From NCBI GenBank assembly GCA_900167215.1, contig FUZS01000019.1, positions 1 through 60,827 of the forward strand: a stretch of DNA of 60,827 bases, given 5' to 3'. Each line of letters begins with the position of its first letter. Position 1 is the stretch's first letter. Shown here piece by piece: positions 54,201 through 60,827 of this stretch. The translations under genes and the position numbers were made by a program. The stretch is from [Eubacterium] yurii (lineage in GTDB: Bacteria; Bacillota; Clostridia; Peptostreptococcales; Filifactoraceae). The notes under the pieces are model-generated. The model was not told where the DNA came from. It saw only the letters and a list, made by a program, of their open reading frames with translations, and did not search any database.

Positions 54201-54317
54201 TTTATCTTGCATATTTTTCAAATTTATACTATAATAAAATATCATTTTATCAAATATCAAAGTGGTTTTAAGTAATAGGACTCATAATTTTATTCGTTTT
54301 TTAAGGATGGTGTAATT

Positions 54318-54746
54318 TTGAACGAAGCAAGAAAACAGGCATTTATTAGAATTGGAATTATTGTAGCTGCGGTTTTACTTTCCGTATTTTTATCATTTTA
54401 TATCAAAAATGTATTTTTAAAAATACCTTTTATCATCATAGCGGTAGCAGGAATAGTATTTTTAGTAAGACTATACATCACATATAAGAGGAAAAAACTC
54501 TACTTTGACGGCAAGGTCTTGGTAATTAAGCCACCAAAAAGAGCCATAGGACGTCATACCGTAATAATGCAAAAAGGAAAGGTATCAAAAAAACTCTACA
54601 CATACCAAAAACCTACTATGAAGGTAGGAGGCAACTATGTAGTAGTATATGAAGAAAAGTCTTTCAACATACTTGAAGTACAAGAAATGAAAGTACAGAT
54701 GGCAGGTATGAAGGCAATCAAGAAAAACCCGAAATTCAAAATGTAA
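54318..54746 (+). CDS. Small membrane protein of unknown function
   Basis: This 142-residue protein has two hydrophobic helices (about residues 10-30 and 34-55) and then a basic cytoplasmic domain rich in beta-type segments (KKLYFDGKVLVIKPPKRAIGRHTVIMQ...). I do not recognise a family. It starts with TTG behind AAGGATGG and ends before a strong terminator. It follows the orphan response regulator after 232 bp. Confidence 0.6.
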   Translation: MNEARKQAFIRIGIIVAAVLLSVFLSFYIKNVFLKIPFIIIAVAGIVFLVRLYITYKRKKLYFDGKVLVIKPPKRAIGRHTVIMQKGKVSKKLYTYQKPTMKVGGNYVVVYEEKSFNILEVQEMKVQMAGMKAIKKNPKFKM

Positions 54747-54764
54747 TAGCGACATTTATATCAA

Positions 54765-54810
54765 AAACCCTGATACGCATGAAACTCCATGTTATCAGGG
54801 TTTATTTTTT
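54765..54810 (+). terminator. Terminator of the small membrane protein gene
   Basis: AAACCCTGATA pairs with TATCAGGGTTT, with an inner CATG pairing, followed by ATTTTTTATTT. Confidence 0.85.
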
Positions 54811-54943
54811 ATTTTTAAATAATATTTCTGATTTACTTTTTTATATTTTATCTATCCTGTATTTATTATAGAGCCTTTAAAAATTAATATAGAACCAACT
54901 AATCTTAGCTCTAAATGAATAAAGGTATAAATCTAATTTTTAC

Positions 54944-54972
54944 TTGACAAAATAACATTTTGGTATTATCAT
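54944..54972 (+). promoter_or_regulatory. Candidate promoter upstream of the large secreted protein locus
   Basis: TTGACA (54944-54949), 17-nt spacer, TATCAT (54967-54972). It would give a leader of about 580 nt to the large gene. Confidence 0.55.
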
Positions 54973-55083
54973 AAAAACTGTAAACAAATTATTATTATAA
55001 GTATAAATCCAAGCCTCAAGATTTACTAATTTACATACCCCTGTAGCATTGATTAAACGCCTATTGAATATTTTGCCTTATTT

Positions 55084-55111
55084 TTGCAAACGTTACATAA
55101 ATATGTATAAT
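55084..55111 (+). promoter_or_regulatory. Candidate promoter before the short peptide frame
   Basis: TTGCAA (55084-55089), 16-nt spacer, TATAAT (55106-55111), about 75 nt before a short frame with a strong ribosome binding site. Confidence 0.6.
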
Positions 55112-55184
55112 ACATCATTTTTTGATAAATTTATAAATTTGCCGTTCATATTTTCAAATATAAATTAGACTATGGAGGTGCAAG

Positions 55185-55220
55185 ATGAACATAAGAGATA
55201 TATGTTTTTCATTTTATTGA
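55185..55220 (+). CDS. Eleven-residue peptide frame with strong ribosome binding site
   Basis: GGAGGTG at ideal spacing precedes an ATG whose frame reads MNIRDICFSFY and stops. A promoter lies 75 nt upstream and a repeat copy starts 49 bp after the stop. It could be a leader peptide of the large gene at 55562 or the stump of a gene whose body was lost. No amino acid bias points to attenuation. Confidence 0.35.
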   Translation: MNIRDICFSFY

Positions 55221-55268
55221 CCCTTTACTTTTCTACAGAGTGATTCACCCTTATACTTAGTTATTTAA

Positions 55269-55404
55269 TACTATTATCTATTTAATCTATGGATAAATTT
55301 CATCAATACTTTTTTAAAAAATAGTATATGATTTATGATTTTATTATAATTTTATTATAAATTTACTGAAAATATTTTATCCGTTATTGTATTAGATTTT
55401 AGTA
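55269..55404 (-). repeat. Miniature inverted repeat, type 3
   Basis: It begins TACTATTATCTATTTAATCT and ends TTAGATTTTAGTA. It is nearly the reverse complement of 47170-47293, with a duplicated TTTTATTATAA stretch. The rest of 54811-55561 holds only the promoters and the short frame. Confidence 0.75.
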
Positions 55405-55561
55405 TAAAATCAGCTTTTAAGAATTAAAAAAAATCAATGATATTTAGAATTTAAAAACACGATTTTTAATGGACTTTGTACTAAGGGCAATAGTTGTAAG
55501 TAATATTGTATGTAAAAATGTACACTAACTTAAACTTAATATTTATAGTGGGAGGAAAATC

Positions 55562-58500
55562 ATGAGAAAGCTAATAAGCAAGATACTGATAACTTTGCTT
55601 ATTGTAACATCGATATTCCCATATTCATATGCCGATGAAATCACACAATCGACACAAGATATAACGTCGCAAGGGATATCAAAGGAGCAAGAGCAAAAAG
55701 ATGCATCTTCAACAAATCAAAGTACAAACAATAATAAAGACACATCTGATAGCAAAGATATAACAAAGGTAGACAAACAAAATACTGACAGCAATACTGA
55801 TGTTGACAATACACAAAATATTAATAATACAGACAATCAAAATACGAATAGCAATCAAAACACAAAAAACAATATAATTAACAATAATCAAAACAATCAA
55901 AACAACGATAATCCAAATGAAATGACCTATGAAGGTACAGGATTTAAGGTCATATTCACACTCACAGGACAGTGGAGTGGCGGTCACAACACCAATATCA
56001 AAATAATAAACACAGGTGACAAAGCCATAGAAAACTGGCATATCAAATTCACTACAGATGATAAAATCACAAGATTTTGGAATGCAAAGATACAAAGTAA
56101 AGAAAATAATAGCTACCTACTCAAAAATGAAAGATGGAATAAAAACATACCACAAAACGGCATGGTAGAAATAGGGTATGAAGGAGAAGGAGACTTCACA
56201 GGCTTTCCTACATCATACGAACTCCTATCAGCTAAGATGACAGATGTAGCAAAAGACGACTATACATTTGACTACAAAATCATAAGTGATTGGACACAAG
56301 GATTTAATGCGGAAATAACACTAACAAACAACTCAGACAAAGAAATAAATGACTGGGAAGTAGAATTTGATATGGACAATGATATCAAAGACATATGGAA
56401 TGCAACAATACAAGAAAAAAAGGGAACAAAATACATCCTCAAAAGTCCTGATTTTGCCCAAAACTTAGCAGCAAAATCAAGCTTCACATTCGGCTTTACA
56501 GTAATGGGAGGAAACTCTTCAAACGCACCTACAAACATCAATCTCAAAAAGATGATAATAGGCAGTGAAAATCAAAATGAGGACAAAGATAAGGACAAAG
56601 ATAAAATAGAAATCAAGATAGACAAAGACAACTTTGCCAAGATAGAAGGTTATGAACCAAACTTCATATCAGATAATATTACAAAGATAACAGGAAGCCT
56701 CAAAGGCAAAGAAAACATATCAAAGCTAAGCTATAAGATAATATCAGCAACAGGTAACACTATGTCCACAGGAGATATGGACATCCAGGAAAAATGGACT
56801 ATAAAAGACTTCAAATTCTCCTTTGGAGAAAACACATTAACAGTTACAGCGACAGATAAACAAGACAAGACATACAAAGATGAAATAAAAGTATACAGCA
56901 TAAGAATGGGGAATATAAGAGACATACTTCAAGATAATGCAGAAAGTCAGTACATGCTCACAAACGATACAGATGAAGACGGAATACCGGACTTCATGGA
57001 AATGCAACTCTTCTTAACAGATCCGTTCAAAAAAGACAGTGACGAAAACGGAATAGATGACGGATATGAAGATGCTGACGAAGATGGACTCACAAACTTA
57101 CAAGAAATAGCCATCTCACTAAACCCTGTCCTAAAAGATACAGATGGAGACGGACTGACTGACGGTGATGAGCTCAACAAATACTCAACAAATCCTTTTG
57201 ACCCTGACTCAGACAAAGACGGAGCAACAGATAAATGGGAGCTTGACAACGGATATGACCCAAAAGTTGCAGAAACATCATTTGACATAGTCAAAAAGGT
57301 AGAAGTAGACGACAAGATAAAAGAAGTAAAGATAGAGCTAAAAGAGGTATCAGGGAAGACAGCAGAAAGTCTAAGCATAAGTGAAGGAAACAACGGACTT
57401 GTAAACGAAGAAGTACCCGGATATATCTCTACATCACATGACTTTGAAGCAGAAGGAGACATAAAGACAGCCAAGGTAACATATACCTTAGATTCCAAAC
57501 TCTTTGAAAACAAAGACTTCTCCCCTGCACTATACTACTTCAATGAGAAAGAACAAAGATTAGATCTTGTAAAAGATCAAAAACTGCAAGGTAATATTCT
57601 TACAGCAAATCTTACACACTTTTCAAAATATATATTAATAGACAAAACAATATTTGATAAAGTATGGGAATATACTTTCCTTACACCTGAAGAAAATGAC
57701 AAATACCAAGGTGTAAATGTAGCTATCTTAATAGATACTTCAGAAATCCTTGAACATCATGATCCTTATAATGGTATGAGGAAATATAAAACACTTGATA
57801 TTATTGACAAAATGACAGATAAAGATATGGCGACAGTCATAAGTTTTAGCGACAATCCTACTGTATTGCAAAGCTTCACATCAGACAAGACAAAGCTTAA
57901 GCAATCATTGGACAATATTTATAATATTGGCGGAAAAAATTTAGACAAGAGTGTGGAAATGGCTATTGAGCAGTTTAAAACCTTGGATAAAAGCCGAAAA
58001 GATCTTCCAAAATATATAATATTACTTTCAAATGGATTAGGCTGTTTTTTAGACGATTATACAGATTTGGTAAAAAAAGAAAATATACCTATATATACTA
58101 TACCTGTCGGAATGGAAGTTTTGGAAATAGCTTTAATTGAAATTGCAAATGCTACAGGTGGAGTATATTGCAATGAAGAAAATATTAAATCACTATATAA
58201 TATATTCCAAGCAACAGAAAAAGCTGATCTATATAAAGACTCTGACGGTGACGGAATAAAAGACTACTACGAAAAAGAAATGGATAAGGGACATCTAAGA
58301 CTTGGCACAGGTATACCGCTAATTGGAACTGACTATCTTAACAAAGACTCTGACGGCGACGGTCTGTTGGATGGAGAAGAGGTTAAGGTAGTTGTAAAAA
58401 ATCAAAAAAACAAAACTAATTATTCAGCGTTTAGAACTATTGTCCCTTCAAAGTTAGCAATAGAATCAAGTTCAAATCCTGTAAAAAAGGATTCTGATGG

Positions 58501-59533
58501 AGATGGACTTTGGGACTACTATAGAGATAAGAATCCCGTTGGAAAGACTTTTTTGCCAAGAGATCCTCACCCTAATGATAAGGAAAAACCATTGGGTATA
58601 TGGAAAAAAGAAAGATATGAAATATCAAGAGTAAACTATGGCACAACTTTAAATGACGACTATGAATTAAAATATAGTTTTTCAAAATTTTATTCTTATA
58701 AAAATGATATAAAGTATATAATTAATGAGAATAAAGAAATTTGGGATTTGCTTTGGGGGCTAATAAACTCAAAATTAGCAGAAGATGCAGGTTCAGTAAT
58801 TCTAAAATTCAAAAAAGACAATAATAATATGGCTGAACACTCACAAGTAGAGACATGGCAAAAAAAATTTGGATATATAGATTTTTATGATTTAGGTCTT
58901 GAAATTGGAACATCAAAAAATACAAGAAGAAAGAAGTTCAAATTCTTTCCTAAAAATGACAGTGAACATATAGTCTGGATGTGGAGAGGATACTATCTCA
59001 ACCTTGGTGCAGGAGCAGAAATAGGAATTTACAACAATCCAATATCAATAGAAACTATACCTAAAGTATTTTTAACTAAAGAAGAATATGCAGATATTAA
59101 AAATTGGGAATCTAATATTAAGGAAAGATTAGTGCAACTGTTTCCGGATTCTGTAGTTGCAAGTGAATTTGAGCTTGTATTTTGGGATGTGGTACCTTTT
59201 GAACTTCCTATGACTCTAAGTCTGTATGACTATAAGGGAGAAAATACTATAGATACTGTATTTCTATGGAAACCTAAGGAAAAGCAATGGTGGATAACAG
59301 GATTTAATGGAGATATCAACAATCCTGTAGCAGAGAGACTCGTAGTAATAGGAAGTATAGACTTTAGCGAAAGACCTGACTTATATTATGCTCTAAAAAG
59401 AGATACTTTGAATGATGACAAACATAGAAAATATATGTTTTTTGATGATGATGATAATATTAAAAATAAAAATAAAAAAGATAAGGAAAAGAAAGCGTGG
59501 ATAGTATGGTGGGGTGCAGACAGAAGTTCTTAA
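55562..59533 (+). CDS. Large secreted multidomain protein with VWA and DUF4474-like C-terminal domain
   Basis: The 1323-residue protein has a signal peptide (about 1-25) and an Asn/Asp/Gln-rich linker to about 119. Two tandem CBM2-like domains follow (121-225 and 234-330; GQWSGGHNTNIKIINTG, SDWTQGFNAEITLTNN). Asp-rich thrombospondin-3-type repeats lie at about 467-567 and 893-993 (DSDGDGL). Between them is a VWA domain (715-885) with degraded MIDAS (DTSEI for DxSxS). The C-terminal region (995-1290) contains MWRGYYLNLGAGAEIGIY and resembles DUF4474, by memory only. No LPXTG anchor is seen. The domain order suggests a surface or secreted effector. Its end overlaps the lipoprotein gene. Confidence 0.85.
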   Translation: MRKLISKILITLLIVTSIFPYSYADEITQSTQDITSQGISKEQEQKDASSTNQSTNNNKDTSDSKDITKVDKQNTDSNTDVDNTQNINNTDNQNTNSNQNTKNNIINNNQNNQNNDNPNEMTYEGTGFKVIFTLTGQWSGGHNTNIKIINTGDKAIENWHIKFTTDDKITRFWNAKIQSKENNSYLLKNERWNKNIPQNGMVEIGYEGEGDFTGFPTSYELLSAKMTDVAKDDYTFDYKIISDWTQGFNAEITLTNNSDKEINDWEVEFDMDNDIKDIWNATIQEKKGTKYILKSPDFAQNLAAKSSFTFGFTVMGGNSSNAPTNINLKKMIIGSENQNEDKDKDKDKIEIKIDKDNFAKIEGYEPNFISDNITKITGSLKGKENISKLSYKIISATGNTMSTGDMDIQEKWTIKDFKFSFGENTLTVTATDKQDKTYKDEIKVYSIRMGNIRDILQDNAESQYMLTNDTDEDGIPDFMEMQLFLTDPFKKDSDENGIDDGYEDADEDGLTNLQEIAISLNPVLKDTDGDGLTDGDELNKYSTNPFDPDSDKDGATDKWELDNGYDPKVAETSFDIVKKVEVDDKIKEVKIELKEVSGKTAESLSISEGNNGLVNEEVPGYISTSHDFEAEGDIKTAKVTYTLDSKLFENKDFSPALYYFNEKEQRLDLVKDQKLQGNILTANLTHFSKYILIDKTIFDKVWEYTFLTPEENDKYQGVNVAILIDTSEILEHHDPYNGMRKYKTLDIIDKMTDKDMATVISFSDNPTVLQSFTSDKTKLKQSLDNIYNIGGKNLDKSVEMAIEQFKTLDKSRKDLPKYIILLSNGLGCFLDDYTDLVKKENIPIYTIPVGMEVLEIALIEIANATGGVYCNEENIKSLYNIFQATEKADLYKDSDGDGIKDYYEKEMDKGHLRLGTGIPLIGTDYLNKDSDGDGLLDGEEVKVVVKNQKNKTNYSAFRTIVPSKLAIESSSNPVKKDSDGDGLWDYYRDKNPVGKTFLPRDPHPNDKEKPLGIWKKERYEISRVNYGTTLNDDYELKYSFSKFYSYKNDIKYIINENKEIWDLLWGLINSKLAEDAGSVILKFKKDNNNMAEHSQVETWQKKFGYIDFYDLGLEIGTSKNTRRKKFKFFPKNDSEHIVWMWRGYYLNLGAGAEIGIYNNPISIETIPKVFLTKEEYADIKNWESNIKERLVQLFPDSVVASEFELVFWDVVPFELPMTLSLYDYKGENTIDTVFLWKPKEKQWWITGFNGDINNPVAERLVVIGSIDFSERPDLYYALKRDTLNDDKHRKYMFFDDDDNIKNKNKKDKEKKAWIVWWGADRSS

Positions 59534-60057
59534 TTATAATAATATCTTTTATTTCATTACTATCTCTAACCTCTTGTGAAAAATTGTTAGAAAATCGAGA
59601 AATTACAACTATTGAAGATGAACTTGAATATAATTCGGAAGATACTTTAAAAGGACGATGTGCAAAGATGCTAAAAGCTCTAAGCGAAAATGATAAAGAG
59701 ACAATCAAAAGTATGTTTTCCAAAAAGGTTAAAAAGAGAAAAGAATTGGATAAAGAAATAGATAAGGCTATGGAGTTTTTTGAAGGTAAGGTATTGGAAT
59801 ATTATTACGATGTATCAGGTGGAGATGAGGTGGCTGTTGATAACGGTAAAACCACATTCTTTACATTAAGTATCCAAATAAAATCAATAAAGACTGATGC
59901 CAATAAAACCTACTCTATCTATGGTCTATACTATGTAGTTAATGATAAGGATCCTGACAGTATAGGTCTTAGATATATTAGTATATATGATTATACTGAT
60001 AGAGATCCCTATGATTTAAATGCACCTTGTGTCAAAGTAGGAGATACTAACTTCTAA
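59506..60057 (+). CDS. Lipoprotein, DUF5104-like, paired with the large secreted protein
   Basis: This 183-residue lipoprotein has a signal peptide ending LTSC. The mature part carries MLKALSENDKETIKSMFSKKVKKRKELDKEID and IYGLYYVVNDKDPDSIGLRYISIYD. It resembles DUF5104 lipoproteins of Clostridia, recognised from memory. The ATG at 59506 lies 28 nt inside the large gene in another frame. The GTG at 59497 is a weaker start, since the paralog's AAAGGAG fits the ATG only. Tight coupling suggests the two products work together; a protective (immunity) role is inference. Confidence 0.75.
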   Translation: MVGCRQKFLIIIISFISLLSLTSCEKLLENREITTIEDELEYNSEDTLKGRCAKMLKALSENDKETIKSMFSKKVKKRKELDKEIDKAMEFFEGKVLEYYYDVSGGDEVAVDNGKTTFFTLSIQIKSIKTDANKTYSIYGLYYVVNDKDPDSIGLRYISIYDYTDRDPYDLNAPCVKVGDTNF

Positions 60058-60133
60058 TAAAAAACTGTCAAATAGTAGCTAACAATATTTCAGCTTATAT
60101 TAAAATAAGATATTTAATATAATTAGAGATTAA

Positions 60134-60170
60134 TATATTATGCACTTGCTTACAGCAAGTGCATAATATA
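60134..60170 (+). terminator. 17-bp perfect hairpin between the two cassettes
   Basis: TATATTATGCACTTGCT pairs perfectly with AGCAAGTGCATAATATA around TAC. No run of T follows, so it may stabilise or process RNA rather than simply terminate. Confidence 0.55.
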
Positions 60171-60211
60171 ACTACATAACTTATTAGTTTAGTATTTCAG
60201 TATTTCAAAGA

Positions 60212-60346
60212 AGGAATAATACAAGTAAAAATTTAAAAATTGAAAAGTATATGTTTTTTGATAATGATAATATTAAACATAAAGATAAAAAAGATATAGA
60301 AAAGGAGCTGTGGATAGTATGGTGGGACAAAAATCTAAATATATAA
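60212..60346 (+). pseudogene. Orphan copy of the large protein's C-terminal tail
   Basis: In frame, KYMFFDNDNIKHKDKKD and KELWIVWWDKN repeat the last 35 or so residues of the large protein (KYMFFDDDDNIKNKNKKD, KAWIVWWGADRSS). It stops at 60344-60346. Nothing upstream encodes the rest of the C-terminal domain, so this is a fragment carried along with the second lipoprotein gene. The left limit is approximate; clear similarity begins at about 60245. Confidence 0.8.
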
Positions 60347-60827
60347 CTATATGTGTCTCTTTAATATTAATTATGACACTTAGTGCTTGTGATAAATATG
60401 TAAACACACATAGTTCTTCACAGACTCAAGGTCAGGCAATATTAAAATGTTTTGAAAAGAAAGATAAGGAAACATTAAAAAGTATCTTTTCAGAGAAAAT
60501 TAGAAAGAGAAAAGAATTTGACTCTGAAATAGATACAGCATTGAATTTTATAGATGGAAAGATAGTATCTTATGATCCTGATACAGATGGTGGAAGTGGA
60601 GATTCCATTGATGATGGTAAAATAAACTATATTAGATTCTATCCACATATAAGTGATATAAAAACAGATAAAGAAAAAAAATACTCTATTTCAGGATTAT
60701 ATTACGTCGAAAATGGAATAGAACCTGATAATATTGGGTTGGTAGCTCTAACTATATTTGACACAACAAATACAAAGAATTTCGATCATACTAATGATCC
60801 TCAAGTTATAGTCGGTGATTATGGAGA
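60319..60827 (+). CDS. Second lipoprotein, paralog of the one at 59506 (cut by window end)
   Basis: The frame starts at ATG 60319 behind AAAGGAG and continues off the window with no stop in 169 codons. The signal peptide ends LSAC. It aligns along its length with the first lipoprotein: KKDKETLKSIFSEKIRKRKEFDSEID, SDIKTDKEKKYSISGLYYVENG and EPDNIGLVALTIFD. Identity is about 40 percent by eye. As in the first cassette, its start lies inside the tail frame of the large protein. Being 3'-truncated by the edge, its full length is unknown. Confidence 0.75.
   Translation, partial: MVGQKSKYITICVSLILIMTLSACDKYVNTHSSSQTQGQAILKCFEKKDKETLKSIFSEKIRKRKEFDSEIDTALNFIDGKIVSYDPDTDGGSGDSIDDGKINYIRFYPHISDIKTDKEKKYSISGLYYVENGIEPDNIGLVALTIFDTTNTKNFDHTNDPQVIVGDYG

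Noticed and set aside
56255-58600. Functional metal-binding VWA adhesin
   Set aside because: The VWA core is present but the MIDAS Ser and Thr positions are replaced (DTSEI, GGKNL), so metal-dependent ligand binding of the usual kind is doubtful.

Overview
The window is AT-rich, bacterial and gene-dense. The gene set, frequent TTG/GTG starts behind strong AGGAGG-type ribosome binding sites, canonical sigma-A promoters and hairpin-plus-U-tract terminators point to a low-GC anaerobic Firmicute. A Clostridia/Peptostreptococcales-type organism is an inference from gene content, not a sequence match.

Layout. 1-340: left end of an IS200/IS605-type element cut by the window edge. 578-3920: a peptide-binding lipoprotein and a PLP aminotransferase, both minus strand. 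4510-13849: a leucine/valine/isoleucine operon, leuA-leuB-leuC-leuD-ilvB-ilvN-ilvC, read on the minus strand from a near-perfect promoter at 13856-13884. Its leader encodes a 19-residue Leu/Ile-rich peptide followed by an intrinsic terminator, a classical attenuator layout. 14291-19332: a FecBCD-type metal or metal-chelate uptake locus with an embedded methyltransferase and an FmdE protein, behind a palindromic operator. 19592-21681: a YvyF-like zinc-ribbon protein and a secreted copper-amine-oxidase-N-domain protein. 21805-25257: livHMGF without a binding protein. 25438-32615: a pilin-like protein and a long minus-strand cluster (rsmD, coaD, coiled-coil protein, cysteine desulfurase, thiI, small alarmone synthetase, two-component system). 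32803-35909: M18 aminopeptidase and hflX. 35991-37184: a broken Rpn-family nuclease gene and a duplicated copy of its 3' end. 37386-38309: a class-M-like sirtuin. 38741-38959: a promoter-terminator pair enclosing about 185 nt without a gene, a candidate small RNA. 39487-43005: an ABC exporter, an M20 peptidase and a RelE/ParE-like toxin with a ribbon-helix-helix antitoxin. 43518-47109: class Ia ribonucleotide reductase nrdAB. 47514-50837: NhaC-type and BrnQ-type transporters. 51331-54746: glycogen branching enzyme, an orphan response regulator and a small membrane protein.

The right end (55562-60827) holds the most unusual locus. A 1323-residue secreted protein combines two carbohydrate-binding-like domains, two blocks of Asp-rich calcium-binding repeats, a degenerate VWA domain and a C-terminal domain resembling DUF4474. 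A lipoprotein gene starts inside its 3' end. The 3' tail and the lipoprotein are then repeated as a second, diverged cassette that runs off the window. This resembles the cassette layout of polymorphic toxin/immunity loci; that function is inferred.

About 15 copies of a miniature repeat (roughly 110-136 bp, ends TACTAA...TTAGTA, imperfect inverted ends of about 27 nt) lie in the intergenic spaces, often as adjacent pairs. One copy sits inside the transcribed leader of the leu operon.
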